The notes under the pieces are model-generated. The model ran no database searches. It was not told the DNA's origin and was given only the letters and a program-made list of their open reading frames with translations. Of a stretch of DNA of 64,000 nt, positions 58,023 to 64,000 are shown in pieces. Made by a program: the position numbers and the translations under genes. Each line of letters opens with the position of its first letter. Position 1 is the first letter of the stretch. This DNA comes from Streptococcus oralis subsp. tigurinus AZ_3a. Its GTDB lineage: Bacteria; Bacillota; Bacilli; Lactobacillales; Streptococcaceae. The DNA is taken from NCBI GenBank assembly GCA_000344275.1, contig AORU01000003.1:1-64000 (forward strand), read 5' to 3'.

Positions 58023-58757
58023 TTACAAAACCTTACTCAAAAATTCCTTGGTTCGTTGTTCTTTTGTTTGATCGAAAATCTCTTCTGGCCTTCCATCTTC
58101 GACAACAACTCCATCCGCCATAAAGATAACACGGTCTGCTACCTCACGCGCAAAGCCCATTTCATGCGTCACAATCACCATGGTCATCCCTGACTTAGCG
58201 AGGTCTTGCATAACAGCTAGGACTTCTCCAACCATCTCAGGGTCTAGGGCTGAAGTCGGCTCATCAAAGAGCAAAACATCTGGTTCCATAGCAAGTCCAC
58301 GTGCAATGGCAATCCGTTGTTGCTGACCACCTGATAAACTCTGAGGATAAGCCGTCGCCTTATCTGGCAAGCCAACTTTTTCTAACAGTTCCTGTGCTCT
58401 TTTCTCCGCAACTTCCTTGCTTTCACCTTTGGTTTTAATTGGTGACAAAGTGATATTTTCCATCACTGTCATATTAGGAAAGAGGTTGAATTGTTGGAAT
58501 ACCATCCCCATCTTTTCACGCATGGCAAAAAGGTCATTTTTCTTATCCGTAATATCGACTCCTTCAAAGATAACCTTACCTTTACTTGCTTCTTCAAGGA
58601 GATTCATCGAACGAAGGAGAGTTGATTTCCCGCTCCCTGACGGACCGATAATGACCACAACTTCTCCTCGTTTAATCTCAAGATTGATGCCTTTTAAAAC
58701 TTCATTTTCCCCAAAAGATTTATGTAGTTCTTCAATTTTAATCAAGGTTTCTGTCAT
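58023..58757 (-). CDS. Polar amino-acid ABC transporter ATP-binding protein
   Basis: A 244-residue ATPase. Walker [11 protein letters not shown]-loop [11 protein letters not shown], signature LSGGQQQR, Walker [13 protein letters not shown] and switch His in VTHEMGF are intact. It overlaps the permease stop by one base. No substrate-binding protein gene is adjacent, so the specificity (glutamine-type by resemblance) is not fixed by this locus. Confidence 0.92.
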   Translation of the reverse strand: MTETLIKIEELHKSFGENEVLKGINLEIKRGEVVVIIGPSGSGKSTLLRSMNLLEEASKGKVIFEGVDITDKKNDLFAMREKMGMVFQQFNLFPNMTVMENITLSPIKTKGESKEVAEKRAQELLEKVGLPDKATAYPQSLSGGQQQRIAIARGLAMEPDVLLFDEPTSALDPEMVGEVLAVMQDLAKSGMTMVIVTHEMGFAREVADRVIFMADGVVVEDGRPEEIFDQTKEQRTKEFLSKVL

Positions 58758-59440
58758 TATTTTTTGTCTCCTTGTCCAATATGTTTTTCAAATGCTTTCA
58801 ACGCCACTGTCAAAACAGAGGTCATAATCAAATAGTAAAAGGCTGCAAATAAAAGAGGAGTCAACGGTAAATAAGTTGTTGTTGCTACTGTCGTTGCACC
58901 ATTCCACAACTCCATCACCCCAATCGCTGATAATAGGGAACTATCCTTGATAATGGTGATAAATTCATTTCCCAGCGCTGGAAGAATATTCTTGATAGCT
59001 TGTGGCAAAATGACATAACGCATGGCATTTTTCGGACGAATACCTAAAGAATATGCGGCCTCTAACTGACCTTTAGGGACCGCATTGATCCCCGCACGAA
59101 CAGTTTCTGAGACGTAAGCTCCACTATTCATAGAAATAATCAGAATACCAGGAATCAAACGAGAAAGATCAACTCCTAAAATTCCCACTTGAATAGTCGG
59201 AGCATTGATATGCATAAGAGCAAAGGCAATCATAATCTGAACCATCATCGGAGTTCCACGGAAGATCCAAACATACACATTGGCAAACCAAACGAGCGGT
59301 TTAAAGCGTGAACGTTGGGCAAAGGCCAGTAACACACCTATAATGGTCCCTAAGCAGACAACAAGGATGGAAATCAATACGGTAATCAGAGCACCATAGT
59401 TAAAATATGGTAAATACTTTGGTAAAAAAGAAAAATTCAT
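58757..59440 (-). CDS. Polar amino-acid ABC transporter permease
   Basis: A 227-residue permease of the His/Glu/Gln type with about five spans and the EAA loop [20 protein letters not shown]. No binding-protein domain is fused. The ATG at 59440 gives [13 protein letters not shown]; a TTG two codons upstream is possible, and neither start has a strong ribosome site. A TATAAT box lies about 30 bases before. Operon with the ATPase gene. Confidence 0.88.
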   Translation of the reverse strand: MNFSFLPKYLPYFNYGALITVLISILVVCLGTIIGVLLAFAQRSRFKPLVWFANVYVWIFRGTPMMVQIMIAFALMHINAPTIQVGILGVDLSRLIPGILIISMNSGAYVSETVRAGINAVPKGQLEAAYSLGIRPKNAMRYVILPQAIKNILPALGNEFITIIKDSSLLSAIGVMELWNGATTVATTTYLPLTPLLFAAFYYLIMTSVLTVALKAFEKHIGQGDKK

Positions 59441-59631
59441 ATTCAATCAACTTTCTATGTATTAGATTGTATGATTATAACACAAATTGAATTAAAATGC
59501 AATATTTTTTCTCTAATTTTAACAATTAACTTGATAGAATAGAGAAATAGAGAGAAATCACAGTTTTTTTCTAGTCAACTACCTCTTGTTTATGGTAAAA
59601 TAGAAACGATAAGAAATGGAGGAGAATCAAA

Positions 59632-59862
59632 ATGGAATCACATTTGGTTAGAATCATTAACCGCCTAGAAGCAATGACAAAAGATGGTGGAAATCTAAAA
59701 CGTAATTTTGAACGTGAAGGTGTTGTTGTCGCAGAAGTTGCATACAGCCATGACGAAGAAAACGGATCACTCTTCACCCTTCGCGATGTAGAGGCTCGTG
59801 AAACTTATACCTTTGATAGCATTGATTTGATTGCAATGGAGATCTACGAACTCCTTTACTAA
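59632..59862 (+). CDS. DUF1797 family small protein
   Basis: A 76-residue acidic protein, MESHLVRIINRLEAM at the N-terminus and IDLIAMEIYELLY at the end, matching the streptococcal/bacilli DUF1797 family. No catalytic motif, no membrane span. GGAGG precedes the ATG, and TGG-TAAAAT lies about 34 bases upstream as an extended -10. Function unknown. It lies between the ABC pair and clpE. Confidence 0.88.
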   Translation: MESHLVRIINRLEAMTKDGGNLKRNFEREGVVVAEVAYSHDEENGSLFTLRDVEARETYTFDSIDLIAMEIYELLY

Positions 59863-60000
59863 TATAAAAACAACGGGCAGTAAGGCCCGATGAATGATAA
59901 TCCTTTTTGTCACCACAAATGGGATTTTTTCTTACCTTCAATGTCGCTGGATTCTCCATAAATCCTTCTTTTAAAAACGACCACTTCCCAATCTTTTTAC

Positions 60001-60058
60001 TTGCTTTACACCTTAATCATGCTATAATGAGAGTATAAAACTTTGACTATTCTTGACC
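60001..60058 (+). promoter_or_regulatory. clpE promoter with CtsR operator
   Basis: TTGCTT (60001-60006), a 16-base spacer and TATAAT (60023-60028) with TGC upstream. The CtsR heptad repeat TTTGACT-ATT-CTTGACC lies at 60042-60058, just downstream of the expected start site. It matches the CtsR consensus on the opposite strand with one change, and fits heat-shock control of clpE. Confidence 0.85.
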
Positions 60059-60099
60059 TTTTTCTTAGGCCAAGTATACGAATGAAATGAGGTAGATGT

Positions 60100-62361
60100 A
60101 TGCTCTGTCAAAACTGTAAAATAAACGACTCAACAATTCATCTGTATACCAATATCAATGGACAGCAAAAGCAAATTGATCTTTGTCAAAACTGCTATAA
60201 AATTATCAAAACAGATCCAAATAATACCCTCTTTAAAGGAATGACTGACTTAAACAATCATGACTTTGATCCATTCGGCGACTTTTTCAATGACTTGAAC
60301 AATTTCAAACCTTCTTCTAATAACGTCCCTCCAACTCAATCTGGTGGGGGATATGGAGGAAACGGTGGTTATGGACCTCAAAACCGCGGACCTGTTCAAA
60401 CACCTCCTCCTAGCCAAGAAAGAGGACTCCTTGAGGAATATGGTATCAATATTACTGAGATTGCTCGTCGGGGAGATATTGACCCCGTTATCGGTCGAGA
60501 TGAGGAGATTATCCGAGTTATCGAAATCCTCAACCGAAGAACCAAGAACAATCCTGTTCTTATCGGAGAACCAGGTGTCGGTAAAACTGCCGTTGTCGAA
60601 GGTCTAGCTCAGAAGATTGTCGATGGTGATGTTCCCCACAAACTCCAAGGCAAGCAGGTCATCCGTCTGGATGTAGTCAGTCTAGTCCAAGGGACAGGGA
60701 TTCGAGGCCAATTTGAAGAACGTATGCAAAAGCTCATGGAAGAAATTCGCAAACGCGAGGACATCATCCTCTTTATCGATGAAATCCATGAAATTGTTGG
60801 CGCAGGATCAGCTGGCGATGGCAATATGGATGCAGGAAATATCCTCAAACCAGCCCTTGCCCGTGGTGAATTGCAACTGGTCGGTGCCACTACTCTCAAT
60901 GAATACCGCATCATTGAAAAAGATGCTGCTCTCGAGCGCCGTATGCAACCTGTCAAGGTAGATGAACCAACTGTCGAGGAAACCATTACCATCCTCAAAG
61001 GGGTTCAAAAAAAATACGAAGACTACCATCACGTCAAGTACACAGACGCTGCTATCAAAGCTGCTGCAAATCTTTCCAACCGCTACATCCAAGACCGCTT
61101 CTTACCAGACAAGGCTATTGACCTGTTGGATGAAGCTGGTTCAAAGATGAATCTGACGCTGAACTTTGTTGATCCTAAAGTGATTGATCAGCGTTTAATT
61201 GAAGCTGAAAATCTCAAGGCACAAGCTACACGAGAGGAAGACTTTGAAAAAGCTGCTTATTTCCGCGATCAGATTGCCAAGTACAAGGAAATGCAAAAAA
61301 ACAAGGTGGCCGATCAGGATACTCCAATCATCAGCGAGAAAACCATTGAACATATCATTGAGCAGAAAACTAATATCCCTGTTGGAGAACTCAAAGAAAA
61401 AGAACAGTCTCAGCTTATTCATCTAGCAGACGACCTCAAGGCCCATGTTATAGGTCAAGATGAAGCTGTCGATAAGATTGCCAAGGCCATCCGTCGTAAT
61501 CGAGTTGGACTTGGAACTCCTAACCGGCCAATCGGAAGCTTCCTCTTTGTCGGACCAACTGGTGTCGGTAAAACAGAACTTTCCAAACAACTAGCCATTG
61601 AGCTCTTTGGTTCTGCTGACAGCATGATTCGCTTTGATATGAGTGAATACATGGAAAAACACAGTGTGGCTAAATTAGTCGGTGCCCCTCCAGGTTATGT
61701 TGGCTATGATGAAGCTGGTCAGTTAACGGAAAAAGTTCGTCGCAATCCTTACTCTCTCATCCTTCTTGATGAGGTCGAGAAAGCCCATCCAGATGTGATG
61801 CACATGTTCCTTCAAGTCTTGGACGATGGTCGTTTGACTGATGGGCAAGGACGCACAGTTAGCTTTAAGGATGCTATCATTATCATGACCTCAAATGCGG
61901 GTACCGGTAAGGCCGAAGCCAGCGTTGGTTTTGGAGCTGCTCGTGAAGGCCGGACCAACTCTGTTCTCGGTGAACTCGGCAACTTCTTTAGTCCAGAGTT
62001 TATGAACCGCTTTGACGGCATCATCGAATTTAAACCTCTCAGCAAGGACAACCTTCTCCAAATCGTCGAACTCATGCTGGAAGATGTCAACAAACGCCTC
62101 TCCAGCAACAATATCCATCTCGATGTGACAGACAAGGTCAAGGAAAAGTTGGTTGACTTGGGATATGATCCAAAAATGGGGGCACGGCCACTCCGTCGTA
62201 CTATTCAAGACCATATCGAGGATGCCATCACAGACTACTACCTTGAAAACCCAAGTGAAAAAGACCTCAAAGCAGTTATGACAAGCAATGGCAAGATTCA
62301 AATCAAATCTGCCAAAAAAACTGAAAAAATCAAAGAGAATACTTCTGAAAGAGAAGATTAG
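60100..62361 (+). CDS. clpE: ATP-dependent Clp protease ATPase subunit ClpE
   Basis: A 753-residue AAA+ unfoldase. The N-terminal zinc finger has two CxxC pairs (CQNCK and CQNCY) within the first 33 residues, diagnostic of ClpE. A Gly/Asn/Pro-rich linker lies at about 75-105. The first AAA module has Walker [10 protein letters not shown], a UVR segment follows near 370-410, and the second module has GPTGVGKTE. An IGF/LGF-type loop contacts ClpP, encoded elsewhere. Single gene under CtsR control, with GAGG before the ATG. Confidence 0.97.
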   Translation: MLCQNCKINDSTIHLYTNINGQQKQIDLCQNCYKIIKTDPNNTLFKGMTDLNNHDFDPFGDFFNDLNNFKPSSNNVPPTQSGGGYGGNGGYGPQNRGPVQTPPPSQERGLLEEYGINITEIARRGDIDPVIGRDEEIIRVIEILNRRTKNNPVLIGEPGVGKTAVVEGLAQKIVDGDVPHKLQGKQVIRLDVVSLVQGTGIRGQFEERMQKLMEEIRKREDIILFIDEIHEIVGAGSAGDGNMDAGNILKPALARGELQLVGATTLNEYRIIEKDAALERRMQPVKVDEPTVEETITILKGVQKKYEDYHHVKYTDAAIKAAANLSNRYIQDRFLPDKAIDLLDEAGSKMNLTLNFVDPKVIDQRLIEAENLKAQATREEDFEKAAYFRDQIAKYKEMQKNKVADQDTPIISEKTIEHIIEQKTNIPVGELKEKEQSQLIHLADDLKAHVIGQDEAVDKIAKAIRRNRVGLGTPNRPIGSFLFVGPTGVGKTELSKQLAIELFGSADSMIRFDMSEYMEKHSVAKLVGAPPGYVGYDEAGQLTEKVRRNPYSLILLDEVEKAHPDVMHMFLQVLDDGRLTDGQGRTVSFKDAIIIMTSNAGTGKAEASVGFGAAREGRTNSVLGELGNFFSPEFMNRFDGIIEFKPLSKDNLLQIVELMLEDVNKRLSSNNIHLDVTDKVKEKLVDLGYDPKMGARPLRRTIQDHIEDAITDYYLENPSEKDLKAVMTSNGKIQIKSAKKTEKIKENTSERED

Positions 62362-62368
62362 AACTCAT

Positions 62369-62406
62369 AAAAAAGAACAGGAAATCTTGTTTCCTGTTCT
62401 TTTTTA
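62369..62406. terminator. Bidirectional terminator between clpE and the GyrI-like gene
   Basis: A 15-bp stem (62370-62384 with 62390-62404) with a five-base loop and A/T runs on both sides. It reaches the stop codon of the convergent gene. Confidence 0.9.
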
Positions 62407-63018
62407 ATTCTCTTCTTGAACTTGATAGCGAAGAATTGTTTTTAATTTGCTTGGCTCCGTTCGATGAAGATTATTGAGATAAATTTCTCGGTGGACTTCC
62501 GAAGTTCTTTTGAGCTTATGAAGTTGACAAAAATGCTCCATCTCTGCAAAAGTCTCATTTTCAGTATCAAAAGGTCCTACATGAAGCATAGCAAGGCTTT
62601 GGCCTTCTTCTATCATTTCAAAACGAATAGCCTCATAGAGAATATTTGGCTTCTTGATTATGACCTCTTCCAAAGCTTTTTCAAATAGTTCTCTCGTAAT
62701 AAAATCGGGTTGCCCAATCATAATGCTATAAGAAAGCTCACTTTTTACCAGTTCTCCCTCCTTCTCCTTTTTCCATACACCTTCTAAAGGAAAGACAGTA
62801 AAATCAGTGTAAATCTCATCCAGAGGAGCTTTTTTATACTTCATCTTTATCGCATAGGCTAAGGCATATAATGCCCCTACGCATTCTGAAAAATCTTCTT
62901 GATTTGGATCACCTTTACCATCAATCACGATATAGGATTGACCTGGTACCTGCAGGATGCTGGGCCTAGCTTTCACTTGATAAAGATCTTTTGCTTCTTT
63001 TCTCCATTCGTATTTCAT
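62404..63018 (-). CDS. GyrI-like small-molecule-binding domain protein
   Basis: A 204-residue protein with the GyrI-like/SOUL-type barrel, seen in RPSILQVPGQSYIVIDGKGD and in SLAMLHVGPFDTENETFAEM. There is no DNA-binding domain, so it is a stand-alone ligand-binding protein; family members bind drugs or hydrolyse cyclopropane compounds. The ATG at 63018 follows AAAGGAG; an upstream extension lacks support. It has its own TATACT -10 and lies 54 bases after the WYL regulator. Confidence 0.88.
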   Translation of the reverse strand: MKYEWRKEAKDLYQVKARPSILQVPGQSYIVIDGKGDPNQEDFSECVGALYALAYAIKMKYKKAPLDEIYTDFTVFPLEGVWKKEKEGELVKSELSYSIMIGQPDFITRELFEKALEEVIIKKPNILYEAIRFEMIEEGQSLAMLHVGPFDTENETFAEMEHFCQLHKLKRTSEVHREIYLNNLHRTEPSKLKTILRYQVQEEN

Positions 63019-63072
63019 TTGGTTCTTCTCCTTTCTATCTCTAGTATAGCACCAAAACCCTGACATCTTTTG

Positions 63073-63975
63073 TCAAGGTTTGTAAAGTTTTTGAATTTTT
63101 TTTACTCTAGAAAGCAATTCCTTCTTCAGATGATTGGGGGCGAGTATTTCCACCCCATCTAGATAAGACAGGAGGTAAGTATACAGACTTTCATGCTCTG
63201 GTAGGACTGTCTTGACATAATAACATCCATCTTTCCCCAAGCTAATCTCAGCTTCTGAAAAATCTTCATAAACCCGGAAAGCAAGATTGGGACTAAACTT
63301 CAAGGAAACTTCGATTTGATTTGCCACTTGATCTGAACCATCAACGCAATCCAGCACATTTTTCTGCTTCACAGTTTCAGTTGTTAGGTGATAATTCCTA
63401 ATTCTGGATAATTTGAAAAAACGCCACTCTTCTTTCAAACAACAGTAGGCATGAAGATACCAATCTCTCTTTTTAAATATGAGTTTAAAAGGTTCAACTG
63501 TACGAACCGTTTTCTGACCACTCCCACCCAGATAAGTGACCACCAGTCGCCTCTTCTCTAGAATAGCTTGTTTGATGTTATCAAATAATTCTTTTTGACC
63601 TTCTCGCTTTCTCCAGTCAGTCAAGTCTACCTCTATCCAAGGGATGGTAGAAACTTGAAAAATAGATTCCAACTTTTCAAGCAACAGGTCTTGCCTGTCA
63701 TTGGTCAGGGCTTGAATTCCTTGCAAAGCTGACAGAAGTTCTAATTTTTCATCCTCCGATACGAGAGTACGATCCAGAACAAAGTCCTTCATTAAAAAGA
63801 TTCCGCCCGCCTTTCCAGGTACTGAATATAGAGGAATCCCAGCCATACTCAACCGCTCAATATCGCGATAAATCGTTCGTACAGATACTTCAAATAATCG
63901 AGCTAATTCAGGAGCCGTTGTACTGCCTTTTTCTAAAAGTAGATATAGAATACGAAATAGTCTTGATTCTGCCAT
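63073..63975 (-). CDS. HTH-WYL transcriptional regulator (YafY/DeoR-like)
   Basis: A 300-residue regulator. An HTH_11 winged helix lies at about 3-60 (ELARLFEVSVRTIYRDIERL), followed by the WYL ligand-sensing domain (KKRDWYLHAYCCLKEEWRFF) and a C-terminal extension (WCX-like). The family often responds to nucleotides or stress and regulates neighbouring genes; the GyrI-like gene downstream is the obvious candidate. GAGGTG lies before the ATG. Confidence 0.92.
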   Translation of the reverse strand: MAESRLFRILYLLLEKGSTTAPELARLFEVSVRTIYRDIERLSMAGIPLYSVPGKAGGIFLMKDFVLDRTLVSEDEKLELLSALQGIQALTNDRQDLLLEKLESIFQVSTIPWIEVDLTDWRKREGQKELFDNIKQAILEKRRLVVTYLGGSGQKTVRTVEPFKLIFKKRDWYLHAYCCLKEEWRFFKLSRIRNYHLTTETVKQKNVLDCVDGSDQVANQIEVSLKFSPNLAFRVYEDFSEAEISLGKDGCYYVKTVLPEHESLYTYLLSYLDGVEILAPNHLKKELLSRVKKIQKLYKP

Positions 63976-63992
63976 AAAATCACCTCTCTTTT

Positions 63993-63998
63993 ATTATA
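63993..63998 (-). promoter_or_regulatory. -10 box for the WYL regulator
   Basis: Minus strand TATAAT 17 bases before the ATG, which leaves a leader of about 10 bases containing GAGGTG. The rest of the promoter is outside the window. Confidence 0.55.
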
Positions 63999-64000
63999 CC

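Overview
The window is a low-GC Firmicute chromosome and almost certainly a mitis-group Streptococcus (S. mitis, oralis or infantis, close to S. pneumoniae). The support is a tmRNA tag reading NNTSYALAA, EzrA, CppA, a YSIRK-type surface subtilase, ClpE with a CtsR box, a PgdA-like deacetylase and CcpA (cre) sites. Gene blocks such as fruRKA-ftsK, trxB-ABC-ogt-pdxST-nox-glyQS, ezrA-gyrB-rodA and folD-ABC-clpE also match what I remember of pneumococcal gene order. The content is mostly core chromosome; no prophage, integrative element or CRISPR array is visible.

Layout. 1-500: a terminator from an upstream gene and a decayed IS200/IS605 transposase. 0.5-4 kb: a minus-strand run of cppA, a serine beta-lactamase-like hydrolase, an EamA transporter and a CPBP membrane protease-like protein. 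4-8 kb: an aquaglyceroporin, then a small cluster of one ATP-grasp ligase and two esterases. 8-10.4 kb: cysteine desulfurase and thiI (tRNA thiolation). 10.5-18 kb: a membrane-anchored Lys/Thr-rich protein, ftsK, a frameshifted HEAT-like gene and the fructose operon fruR-fruK-fruA under a cre site. 18-19 kb: tRNA-Ser(GGA) and ssrA. 19-24 kb: SGNH hydrolase, HAD phosphatase, CapA-like protein; def and rlmB on plus; trxB. 24-30 kb: a cystine-type ABC transporter lacking its binding protein, Spx/ArsC-like protein, ogt, GNAT, a DUF1836 regulator with a hemolysin-III-like protein, and pdxS-pdxT.

30-35 kb holds the most interesting locus. nox (H2O-forming NADH oxidase) is divergent from a three-gene operon: an ApbE-type FMN transferase with no signal peptide, an FMN reductase, and a second FMN reductase fused to a PAS-like domain and a tail. 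The tail carries two copies of a motif (DATSGAS) that resembles the ApbE flavinylation site. Both divergent promoters carry cre or cre-like sites over the -35 region. The inference is a cytoplasmic, carbon-controlled, covalently flavinylated redox protein.

35-38.8 kb: DUF896, glyS, a 173-bp palindromic element, and glyQ behind a glycine T-box. 38.9-44.5 kb: a 1503-aa YSIRK subtilase with no LPxTG anchor, and an aldo/keto reductase. 44.6-55 kb: pgdA-like deacetylase, ezrA, gyrB, HAD phosphatase, DJ-1-like protein, rodA, dinG. 55-60 kb: nnrD, HAD, folD, TfoX-like protein, a second amino-acid ABC pair, DUF1797. 60-64 kb: clpE, GyrI-like protein and a WYL regulator.

A second signal recurs across the window. 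Five genes (ftsK, rlmB, a HAD phosphatase, pgdA, dinG) have an extended -10 box ending only 5-7 bases before the ATG and no usable Shine-Dalgarno sequence, so they look like leaderless mRNAs.
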